Shown here piece after piece: positions 1 through 9,747 of a DNA stretch of 64,000 nt. Origin of the DNA: Pilaira anomala (lineage: Eukaryota > Mucoromycota > Mucoromycetes > Mucorales > Mucoraceae); assembly GCA_025716855.1 (NCBI GenBank), contig JAIXMQ010000021.1:310001-374000 (forward strand). Direction: 5' to 3'. The stretch's first letter is position 1. Every line of letters starts with the position of its first letter. The position numbers and the translations under genes are program-made. The notes under the pieces were generated by a model that had not been told where the DNA came from, ran no database searches, and was given only the letters and a program-made list of their open reading frames with translations.

Positions 1-2
1 AG

Positions 3-104
3 TTTGAAAGAGGTAATGGTACGATTGATATCTCTTCTATTGTACGAGACAAGATTGATTTGGTTAAAAGTAATAATCTTGAATTTTTTGAACAAGACAT
101 TTAA
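3..104 (+). CDS. 3' end of an unidentified gene (partial)
   Basis: An open frame enters from the left edge and runs 33 codons to a TAA at 102-104. Its residues are mixed and charged (it ends ...NNLEFFEQDI), unlike the low-complexity frame that overlaps it, and its codon use resembles the other genes here. The longer overlapping frame that continues to about 471 is almost all F, Y, I and L and looks like translated T-rich 3' UTR. No family can be assigned from this fragment. It could be the last exon of a gene whose body lies to the left. Confidence 0.5.
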   Translation, partial: FERGNGTIDISSIVRDKIDLVKSNNLEFFEQDI

Positions 105-644
105 TATAATCTATCCCCTCTTTACTCCCCAACCCCATCCCAAGCATCATTCATGCCAAGCACTTCTTCATTTTTTTTTATATATACCCTCTTCAAATCA
201 GATCTATACATTTTTTTTTTACAAACAAATATATTATACCATATTTAGTTATATATTTCTTTTTCTCTTTTCTTTTTGTCTCACTCATTTTTTTTTCTTT
301 TTGCATAGTTATACACACAGACAAATTATATATTTATTTATTTTTTTCTTTTTATATAAGAAATTTCCCCTCTCTTACACACATAACCCTTTATTGATTT
401 ATTATAATTTCCCAAAGAAACACCCTTTATTACTTTTTATGATTCCTTTACGTTATGAACTATTTTTTTAATATCAATTCCTATTTTTATTCTATAATAT
501 CTTTCTTTCTCGTAATGCAGTACTAAAATGCCGTTTTATTTTTATTTTGCATATACATATAAATAAAATAGTGGAATGTTTGTGTGTGTATGTATAAAGT
601 TAATAGAATTATATATATTTTCAACTTTTTTTAATGTTTGATTG

Positions 645-688
<44 letters not shown>

Positions 689-876
689 AAAGATGTATAC
701 ATTTTACAGGGACCATCACTGTAAAAAGGGGGGAAGATGATTGAGGGATACATGAAAAAAAAAAAAACGGCGGGAAGAAAGTATAAAATGTAAATAAATA
801 AATAGAAAAGGGTAGTAGTACACATGTTGAAGAGTGTTAAAGTAACCAACGTAACGAAAGAAAAAATTATTTTTAT
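105..876. other. AT-rich intergenic region with poly-T tract
   Basis: The stretch between two convergent genes holds T-rich sequence, a run of about 35 T near 650-684 and a 12-nt A run near 755. I see no coding frame, RNA gene or repeat match. The poly-T tracts are typical of the 3' flanks and introns throughout this window. Confidence 0.5.
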
Positions 877-3353
877 TTATTTTTGCATAATTAAATCGTG
901 AAAACAATGATCACATACTCTACTCCATTGACCTGCAGTTGAATAAATCTTTGAAGAAGAGAACAAAGGTAGTCTATTTGCACTGTGTTTTTGACATACG
1001 ATATGACCACATTTACGGCAATGATGCTTCCTTTGAAAGAAAGAGAATTGAGTTTGGCATCGTTTATGCTGATTAGGTTGAAATTGGCATTGATTTGTCT
1101 CTGTATCAGGTACCCAAAGCGATTTAGGTAACATTGCAAATCTTGTTCTTCTGTCTTGACTACTTAAATGCAAGACATATTGATGCTGATATAATTTGAT
1201 GTGACCGATCGAAGGAGAAACTGAATAAAACTATACTATTATATTAGTTGGCATTTTAAAATAAATTTGAGACTTTTTTTTTCTAGTTTTGTTACCTCTG
1301 TTTGACTAGTATAATCATCTGTATTATATCCTTCTTCCTCTTCCTCTTCGTCATATTCTTCATCATAATGTCTCTGTTGTATGGCAGTAGAAGTTGTACC
1401 TGTACCAGCAATCATCATATCAAACCCATTTAATTTATCTTCATAGGAATGAATGACATGTCCAGTTCCTACACCACCACCAACAAACATACCAATATCC
1501 CATCGCATCTTTTGAATTAAATCATGTTTATCGTCCATATTTAATAAATCTGCAACAGATTTTTGAAAGTTCCAACGGTTATTGATATTTTCATTATCAT
1601 CATGATGATTTTCTATTCTATTTTTATAAGAATTAGCATCCAGTGCCAATAAAGTTTCTTGACGATGTTGTTCTCGTCTACGAGATTCCATCTTCATATT
1701 AATATCAGCTGTGAGTTCTTCTAGAGAATCAATCATCATAAGTTGCTGTTGCGCTACATCTTGACATTCACGAATTCGTTCTTCGTATTGCTTTTCTCGT
1801 TCATGAAATTGTTCGTGTATGGTTTCGTTGATTAACATGAGTTCTCTTACTCTGTGTTCGGTATTTAGAACATTTGTAGATAAAGATTCAAGTTCTTCAG
1901 ATTGATGAATACAACTTGTAACCAAGTTGAGGAATTTCTTTTGCCAGTCTAACATGGAAGAAAGTTCATTTAGATCTTCGTGAGGTGTGGATTTGATGGA
2001 GGCTGTTTCCGATAATTCATCTAGACGTGAGTGTATAAGGTTATTTGTCGTCAAATATAATGCAGTCAAGTTCGGACTTGGTATATTCATCATATCTTCT
2101 TCGTCTTCATCTTCATCTTCATTATCAATTTGTTGATTATTATTGTGGTTGATATTGAGATCATGGGTTAAAGATAAAGGAAGACAACTTTGGGAACGAA
2201 TTCGCCGATGACCTATAAAACTTAATTTATTGTTTGTTGTTGGATCGTCGGGAAAAGTACTAAAACTATTACTGGTAGATGCTAAACTAAAACGTCTATT
2301 ATTGGAGATATTATTTCTTGAGGTGGAAGTGATTAATGGAGAAGAAGTAGTGGATGTTAACTTCTTTTTTTTTCTCTTTTCATCTTGAAAGAGTTCTTGA
2401 ACATGAAACTCTTGCATGGATCGCGTGATCCCCGTTATTTTTGCTCTCAGAATTTCAAAAGCATCTATATGAGGATCCCAGTGAACCCCTGCCGTTTCTT
2501 GTTCTGTTGTTGTTGATGTTGATGTTGTTGCCATAGTATTCAAGTAAAGATGATGATGATTTATTTCTTTTGGTGGCGGTTGTAATGAATAATGTCTTTT
2601 TCGTTGAATATTTAAAGTATTTGTACTATTATTTCGTTTATGCTGTGTACGTTGTGAAGGTAAAATAGAAGATTTAGAAAGTCTAGGTAAAATGGAAGTG
2701 GATACAGGTCTTTTTCTATTAGTTGTAATAGGTTCAGCACCAATACTTTCTCTTCTCTTTTTAGCAGTTGGAATTGATTTCAATGCTTTTTTCATCAAAA
2801 GACTTTCTCTAGGTAATAAATTAGTAGAAGTATTGTCATAATATTCGTTATCCATCATTAGCATCATTTTTGATGAGGAGGGGGAAATAGTATGCGGGTG
2901 ATACATGATAGAAGAAGAAGGTGATAAAGCAGTGTCAAAACAAAAGTTTGGCTCATAATCATCTCCGCCTGCTGATGATGTTGTTGGTGAGTTAGTGGTG
3001 CTGGAGGTAGGTTTAATACCAGCTATGAATGATGATGGTGCAGATAATGCTACTGCTTCATTTTTATTATTATTGTCATCAGCAGAGCAATCACTTTTAA
3101 AATCATTCGATGATCGTCTCGTGACTTCGCCATAGTATTGATTTCTATTCATGTGAGCTATTTTGGGTTGATTTGGGGTATCATAATAAAGGTTTCTATT
3201 ATCGTTTTTTGAATACAGCCTTTTTTTCAAATGAGCTTGGTGAATGGAACGAGATGACTCTTGCCAAGGTATTATTTGACTCGAGTCGCTATTTGAGTCA
3301 TATTCTTGGAACTGGTCTTCTTCTTCTTTTATTTTTTCAATGTTGAAATTCAT
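877..3353 (-). CDS. FYVE zinc-finger protein
   Basis: Two exons, 1296..3353 and 877..1230, join across a 65-nt GT-AG intron (donor GTAACA, branch CTAAT, acceptor TATAG) in phase 0 and give about 803 residues. Most of the protein is low-complexity S/T/N-rich sequence. It has an acidic stretch near residues 415-425 and a coiled-coil-like region around residues 510-590, rich in E, R and Q. The C-terminal 90 residues form a FYVE finger with WVPD, RKHHCRKCG and RVC signatures, which in the family bind PI3P on endosomal or vacuolar membranes. One usual zinc Cys position reads His (VCQKH), a variant I recall from some fungal FYVE proteins. Membrane-trafficking or vacuolar signalling is inferred; the partner is unknown. 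The start is the first ATG, with stops upstream. Confidence 0.8.
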
Positions 3354-3433
3354 TTAGGTATATAAAGTATTAAAAAAAAACTGAAGGACTCTATTGGTAT
3401 ATTATTTTTTTATATATGTACTGGTAAGGTTAC

Positions 3434-3465
<32 letters not shown>

Positions 3466-4059
3466 TCAAATACGTATGTCCATGACGTACAAAGATAAAA
3501 AAAAAGGAAGTGTGTTTAATAAAGTAAAAAGCAGGTACAATGTCTTTGCGAGTATTACAATCGATTAATAGCCCTTTTTTTTTATCCTTTTGCTTTTTGT
3601 TTTATTTGTTGTTCTTTCGTGATTTTTAGAAAGAGAAAAAGTGTCTGTGTTTATAAAAAAAAAACTTCGATTTCACAAAAAAAAAAAGCTTAAACTGGCT
3701 GATACGTGTAACTATCACTATTGTGCAGGATACAGAAGAGGTGAGGTTGTTTATGGGGGTACTTTTTATCTTTTTGTAATTTGTTGGATTTTCTCTTTCA
3801 AAGAATTGGTCTGCCATCGTTATTAGGGATTAGAGGGAGTGGAAGACACATTTACCCTATATATACGCATACAAGTTACATAAAATCATATGAAATGGTG
3901 TGAATTATTCAATGCTTATCATAGCTAATATAACTATCATGCATGTTTTCTTTTTTTATACGGTCCAAACTATTTTTACAACAGTTGGAAGATTTTTCTC
4001 AACTCTTTATTTTAAAAAAAAAATCATACTAAAAACAAAAAGCGCAGCGTACTATAACG
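3354..4059. other. Intergenic low-complexity region
   Basis: This is the 5' side of the FYVE gene. It contains a poly-A run of about 30 (near 3433-3461) and scattered A/T tracts. Short frames at 3626-3826 on both strands are low-complexity and mutually antisense, so I do not call them. A promoter for the FYVE gene should lie in the first few hundred bases, but no clear TATA motif was picked. Confidence 0.4.
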
Positions 4060-4340
4060 TACTGTAGGTCAGTAAACACGAAGTGTAGCATAGAGGCCTT
4101 GTTACCTTAATGTAGGGGAAGTCCCAAAAGGACTCGTGCTCCTTCAAAATCATTATTTTCAATTAATTCTTGAGGAGATGACTTTGAGACGTAAATAAAG
4201 ATTTTAGAGGGAAAAGTTTAACTTTAATACGGGAAACTCCAGTTTTTATTTAAGAAAAAAGAAAGGGTCATTTGAAACTACCACTGTATTATATTAGCAA
4301 ATTCCCTACACTACGCAACGTATTTACTTACCTTAGTTAA
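4060..4340. repeat. Short inverted-repeat element (MITE-like)
   Basis: The left side carries GTCAGTAAACACGAAGTGTAG (about 4068-4088) and the right side the inverted counterpart CTACACTACGCAACG...TTTACTTACC (about 4307-4332). The same end motif occurs at about 15865-15935 and, inverted, at 63930-64000. The roughly 280-bp spacing and the lack of coding sequence fit a small non-autonomous element or a solo pair of repeat ends. It abuts, and may overlap, the left end of repeat copy A. Confidence 0.55.
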
Positions 4341-6160
4341 AGAAAAAAGAGACATAGATACTATAGCCAAGGTTTATAGCGGAAGAAAATTCCAGCCAAT
4401 CAAATCATCTAAAAAAGTCTAAAAAGTGTATTTTGGGTAAAAATCAGCCAGTCTGCCCCTTTGAATTTTTTCAAAAATCAGAAATGTGGATATAGAATTT
4501 TGTTATGAGTTTGGCTATTTAATGGTAACTGCAAAATTTTATACTCTTTTGAATGATGTAAAAATCAAGGTAAATTAATAATTACGATTAATGGTTATTG
4601 TGATAAAACAATATACAGTTTTTGTTAGGGAAAGTATATTTTTATATACAGAAATATACATTTACAAATATGGAAAGATGATTCATCAAATTCTACATCT
4701 TTTGTATATAACATTGTATGATAAAACAGTTGATTTAAAGGGACTTTACTTTGACATGAAAGATTTCCAGGGCTTAAAATTTAAGCTGTGTTTAGTTAAT
4801 TTAGAGTGGTGACTAATAAGCGCGCCTCATATAAACTACACACACCACATATTTAAGCCCAGAAAACCTTTCATGTCAAAGTAAAGTCCTTCAATATTAA
4901 CTATTTTATTATACAATACTATATCCAAAAAATTTTAAATTTAAATGGGCAGATGGTTGTATATAAAGATATAGTTTTGTATATGTAAAAAATATACTTT
5001 CTCTAACAAAAACTGTTTTCCTTACATGCACTACAAATGGAGAGTGCATGTAGCATGGTCTACGTACACCTCGCTTTTCGGTCCCAGAAATCAAAATTTT
5101 GACAAAAAATACCTTCTTGTCAAAGTAACGTCCCTCTAAATCAGCTATTTCATTAAACAATATGATATACAGAAAGTGCAGAATTTGAAGGCGCATCTTT
5201 CTATATGATTTGATTTATATCATTGGAAACAGAAAATATACTTGCCCTAACAAAAACTGTAAACCGTTTTATCACAATAACCATTAATATTTGTAATTAT
5301 TTTATTTTGATTTTTGCATCATTCGAAAGAGCGCAAAATTCTACATATGTCACTAAAAGGCCAAGCTTTAAAACCTTTTCAATCTAAAAATGTATAGATA
5401 TTTCTGAATTTTGAAAAAATCCATAGGGGGGGACTAGCAAATTTTTCTAAAAAATGGAATTTTTTTCACAGCTTAAAAAAAATAAAAAATTAGAAATGCA
5501 GATATATCTTTGTATTTAAATGGTTTTAAAGTTTAGCTTTTTATTGATGTCTAAGGTAGAATTTGACGCTCTTTCGAATGATGCAAAAATCAAAGTAGCA
5601 TAATTATAAAGTTTAATAGTCATTGCGAAAAAGCACGGCTTCTATTAGGACATGTATATTTTTTATATACAAGATAATAAATCTAAATGCATAGAAATCT
5701 TAGTTTTAAAATTCTACATCTTTGGAATATAACATTGCCTAACAAAATATGTCTGTATCCTGATTTGGTTTTTTCCTGTTTTTTGGACCTAAAAATTGAG
5801 ATTTAGGCTCAAATTTCTTTCTTTTCAAATTAAAGTCTTTTATTTCACTTATTCTATTACGCAATATAATATACAGTCGATGCAGAATTTGAAGGTGCAT
5901 TTTTCTAGTGATCCAGAATTATTTTTTTAGATATAAAAAATATACTTGCCCTAGCAAAAACTGTATATCGTTTATTTATAATATCTATTAATATTTGTTA
6001 CTATTTTACTTTGATTTTCACATCATTGAAAAGAGCATAAAATTCTACATATATCGTTAAAAAGCCAAGCTTTAAAACCTTTTTAATGTAAAGATGTATG
6101 GATATTTCTGAATCTTGAAAAATTCCAAAGGTCGGGACCTGCGGATTTTTGCCTAAAAAT
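4285..6160. repeat. Palindromic repeat copy A, left part (split by KDZ insertion)
   Basis: The sequence matches 60172-62035 closely by eye. It has an inverted-repeat core whose arms meet around 4777-4850; the left arm lacks about 250 bp that is present in copy B. Around it, a unit containing TCTTTCGAATGATG...CAAAAATC and a CAGTTTTTGTTAGGGCAAGTA box recurs in alternating orientation near 4550, 5320, 5575 and 6030. The far left (CCAATCAAATCAT, about 4396) is the inverse of GATTTGATTGGCT at 15794 and 62049, so the whole repeat has terminal inverted repeats. No transposase is recognisable inside. A 95-codon open frame on the minus strand at 4909-5196 is shared with copy B but is probably just repeat sequence. 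Confidence 0.75.
6153..6160. repeat. 8-bp target-site duplication, left copy
   Basis: CTAAAAAT lies immediately outside the left end of the KDZ element and is repeated exactly at 15762-15769. The homologous site in repeat copy B, near 62018-62025, has a single CTAAAAAT and no insertion. From memory, 8-bp duplications are described for the Zisupton branch of KDZ elements. Confidence 0.8.
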
Positions 6161-6243
6161 CACCTGTCCGGACTCCATTGACAATTTTCTGAACCAAATT
6201 AGGTTCCCGGTCCATAATAATTTTCGTACCTAATTAGATAAAA
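6161..6243 (+). repeat. Left terminal inverted repeat of the KDZ element
   Basis: The end reads CACCTGTCCGG..., then GAACCAAATTAGGT (6191-6204) and CCTAATTAGATAAA (6230-6243). The reverse complement of the right end shows the same GAACCAAATTAGGT block at almost the same distance from the tip (29 versus 30 bp) and a CTAATTAGGTAAAA block further in. The outermost 28 bp are diverged between the two ends. Confidence 0.7.
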
Positions 6244-6405
6244 CTTCCCTTAATTTTTTCGATTTTTTCAATTTTCTCAATTTTTTAATTTTTAAAAATA
6301 TGAAGTCACTCGAAAAAAAATTCCATGCCGGGGGGGGGGGGGAGGATAAACATGAGGGCAATCTTATTTACTTCTAAGACTTTCGTACACTTTAAATTTC
6401 TAATC

Positions 6406-7569
6406 ATGGATAAATATTCTGAACAATCTCAAAAATTAATTAAAGACGCGTTAGATAACTTAATTTCAGTAGTGGCTAAGGTAGCATCTGATGAAAACGT
6501 AACGCAAGACTCTGTTGAAGCTCAAATTGTATTACTTGGCCAAGTTAAGCCTTTTAATTTTAACAGAAGCTTAAACTCTTTTAATGTTTTTTTAAAATAC
6601 TTCAAAAGCGAATATGCTGATAAGAAAGAGCAATTTAAAAATTCTCATCCTGACCGTAAGTTGCTTGGGCTCTCTTTCTTTAAGAAAAAGCGGTTACTAA
6701 CGTGTTCTATAAATAGTCAGTTTTGCTGAAATCGCAAAACAATATTACGATAAAATTAGTATAGAGGAGAAGGAAAGATTGGTTGCTTTAGAGAAAGAGA
6801 AACCAAAACATTTTATTCCGGGAGATGACTCTGAAAGACTCCGTGCTGGTTTACACCAGATGGATGCGATTGCCAATCGGCTCTACTTTGATTTGAAGGT
6901 AGAATCCTTCACTGGCTACTTTATTCCAAAGAAGGAAAATGGCGACTTTGTAATGAAAGCAACTTTTTCAGGAGGTAAAAAACTGAGTGGAAAGTTATAA
7001 GTGTGTGATATGGATTAAAGCAACTTCAATTTTTAGAAAAGGGCGAAGAATACCGAAACTATTTCTTAGAAAAATTCAAAAGTTTATCCAAAAAAAAAGT
7101 AACAGGTGAATACTGAAAAATATTCCATAATTCTTCTTTATATTAATAACGTATATGTAGCAGGCCCCCGCAAAGTTACAAAAATTCCTACCAAGACAGC
7201 TGAGTGGAATAGGAGAAGAACAGATTTGAACAAGAGATTGTTAAGCGCATACAGTGAGTAGATACCATGATTAGCAAAGCTGTACTAATAAGCTTCTTCT
7301 GTTTAGAGCTGGGGACCAACAAGAATGTAAGTCGAATCCCTTACGGGAGTATGCTGTTGCCCGAGAGCGCTGTAAAATGCACAGGTTGGCCTGAAGGTGT
7401 ACCATTTGCAACACCTTCGACAGCAAATGGGGATGCTGTTATTCGCCTTGAGGAGGCGTTAGACAGGAACAGTGTTAAGTTTTCTGTCGTTAGAGACATT
7501 CTCCCTGGGCCTGAAGTAAATAATATTGGAGGCCCTAACGAGCTGGATGATGATTGTCATATGGAATAA
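6406..7569 (+). CDS. HMG-box DNA-binding protein carried by the KDZ element
   Basis: Five exons (6406..6655, 6717..6974, 7037..7105, 7161..7253, 7307..7569) join in frame to about 310 residues with standard GT-AG introns; the first intron has a TTACTAAC branch point. Residues about 55-110 form an HMG box (RSLNSFNVFLKYF ... FAEIAKQYYDKIS). After a basic segment (RKVTKIPTKT...RRRTDLNKR) the C-terminal part has RIPYGSMLL...GWPEGVPF, a pattern I associate with proteins encoded near fungal KDZ transposases. The fourth exon's acceptor could instead be at 7164. An upstream in-frame ATG at 6325 lies beside a poly-G run and is less likely to be the start. A role in binding element ends or target DNA is inferred. 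All frames are open, so it is probably functional. Confidence 0.75.
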
Positions 7570-7859
7570 AAAAACTCATTTTCAGGTATAATTTTTTTAG
7601 ATCATTTTCAACCTACTGTTCGGGAAAATATTGTATATTCAGATATAGCCATTGCTGCATTAAAATGCAAGAAGTCAATCAGTCTTCATATATTTATATA
7701 AAAGCTGATCTAATTCTATATTACGGTTAGGTTGTTCGCCGAGTATCACTTTTCTAATAGCTCCCAGTGAAATCTTCTTCGAGTATTGTTTTCTTAAGGC
7801 CGTATCTGTAGCTTTGCTTGATGCTGGTTTGTTTCCACCTTTCCCCCTCCCACTCTAGG

Positions 7860-9747
7860 ATGATCATTCTTTTTTTTTTTGTACTATTTTTATCAAACAG
7901 TGAAATGTTTATTATTGTCGACTTTGGTGAGAAGATTGCTCACTTTCGCAATATACATTGTAAAGATGAAAAACAGGCAAGTTTAAAAAATAAGTTTAGT
8001 GCAAATTCTGACAACCTATTTCGTACGTATAGTTATCACTTACAGGCGGTAAGTGTTCAAATATTACTATCTTGTACAATAAGATAATGTAGCTCTGTCA
8101 TCAAAAAACATACTGTGGTTTAAATTCTCTCGTTGGCGAGGCTTCTTTCTTTCTATGTTATTTGCCCTAAGGTATGTGAATAATAAACAACTATAAGTAC
8201 ATACACTTAATTAACTTAAGCTATAATGCTCTAGACACGGCCTCCATTCTCTAGAGGATAAGCTGTACATGATGATGATAACATTGAAACTACTCAATAG
8301 GTAAAGCGCAATATCGGTACGTACCACTGTATTACATATAAGAAACATAGTTTATTATATATCAATAAGTATGATAATTTGATTTGCCAAGGTCTTAAAA
8401 GAAAAGATTGTAAGGCGAATGTTTTGATTGACAAATGGACTCCCCATCAAGTTTCCCACGCAACATTACCTTATCAAGTACAAGTTGATCTGTGTACGTG
8501 AATTTAACGTCGGAAATAAACTGAAGACTTAATTCCTTCCAACGTTACAGTGCCGCTCCTCTCCAGTGCTTACATGTAAGTTTATTATTCAAACAAATTT
8601 TAAAAAAAAATTACTTATCATTTTAATTTTAGGATAATTTGAAAAGAAGAAAATCCTGCTGCTGTTGTAGGCTCTACAGGTATTCTGCTTTAATTAGAGT
8701 ATGTCTGAGATTAACGTTTGTTGTTGCTGGAACATATCGAGAGTCTTTCTATTTTCGTGAGATATGCAGGGCAGGTATACTAATCGTGAAACAGTAAAGT
8801 TGATTGAAGCTGGCTGGCTTCTTTTTTATTTTGATGCAAGAGAAACTTTACAACGACGAATTAAGCAACATACAAGTCTACTTTGATGAAACACAAAAGC
8901 TGAAAAATGACCATATCGGTAAACCATTATATCAAACTGTTATATTGTTCAAAAGACTAACTTGAATAAATAGATACGAGATTAGCCAAAACCCCTGCTG
9001 AATCTTTAAGAAACAGAAGGAACGGATTCAGAAGATTTTGCAAACATATACTGATAAAATGCTGAACTTTTCAGGTCAATCATATATGAAGAGTTAATTA
9101 TTACGGTTCTTTTAACCAAAGAATGGTGTGAAAAAAGTTAATCATTATGTATTTTGTAGGCTATTTTTTGGACACCAGTTTGGACACTGTTCTAAAAAAA
9201 GGCTGTAGCCGTTAGGAGATCAGCTGAAATAAAGATATTGCACTTTGACTCGGGTGGAAATGTATGAATGAAGAACAGGAAAGCCCAAAGGTATGTCAGA
9301 TGTCAAAATATTGCATTGAAGAAAAAATTAACTTTTTTTAAGCGAGATGTCTTGGTTGAAAAAAAATCAGGATGGAAGGCAAAGACTTGACAAGTGCCCT
9401 TTCGAGTGCTCGAATAACAATGCAACTGCTAACGGTCCCGTAGCATAATCGATGAAAACTGAACGAAAACGATAAATAGCTGAAGTTCACCGAATATCAC
9501 TTGGTGGCGTTTATCAGTTACGATAGAGAAGACAATGATGCCAAAGCTGACGAAGTTAATGAAGTTATTAAGTTGATTAAGTTGATCAAGTTGGGTGTGA
9601 GATCCCTGTAAGTGAAGCTGGTGGTGGAGCAGAAGTTGTTTTAGTAGTTGAAGACGTTGTGACCGAAGACCTCAAAGTTAACGAAGATAATATTAATCTG
9701 GTGGGGCTTGAGGATGAGACTGAAGTTAAGGATCTGCGGGAATAAAT
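7860..9747 (+). pseudogene. Decayed multi-exon gene inside the KDZ element
   Basis: Several coding-like segments lie in order on the plus strand, many flanked by plausible splice sites. They are around 7903-8048 (EMFIIVDFGEKIAHFR...), 8393-8500 (VLIDKWTPHQVSHATL...), 8633-8776 (a KSCCCCRLYRYS cysteine run and VAGTYRESFYFREICRA), 8842-8918 (EKLYNDELSNIQVYF...), 8974-9073 (RLAKTPAESL, then QKERIQKILQTYTDKM in another frame), 9160-9212 (YFLDTSLDTVLKKG), and an acidic Val-rich tail ending at 9745. At least three frameshifts or stops break it (near 9010, 9390 and 9598). I do not recognise a family. It may be a third accessory gene or another transposase remnant. Confidence 0.5.

Noticed and set aside
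631..849. Minus-strand frame with a long lysine run
   Set aside because: It is translation of the poly-T tract; there is no domain-like composition.
6325..6405. Upstream in-frame ATG (MPGGGG...) as start of the HMG gene
   Set aside because: The added residues come from a poly-G run and a hydrophobic stretch; the ATG at 6406 gives a clean protein start.
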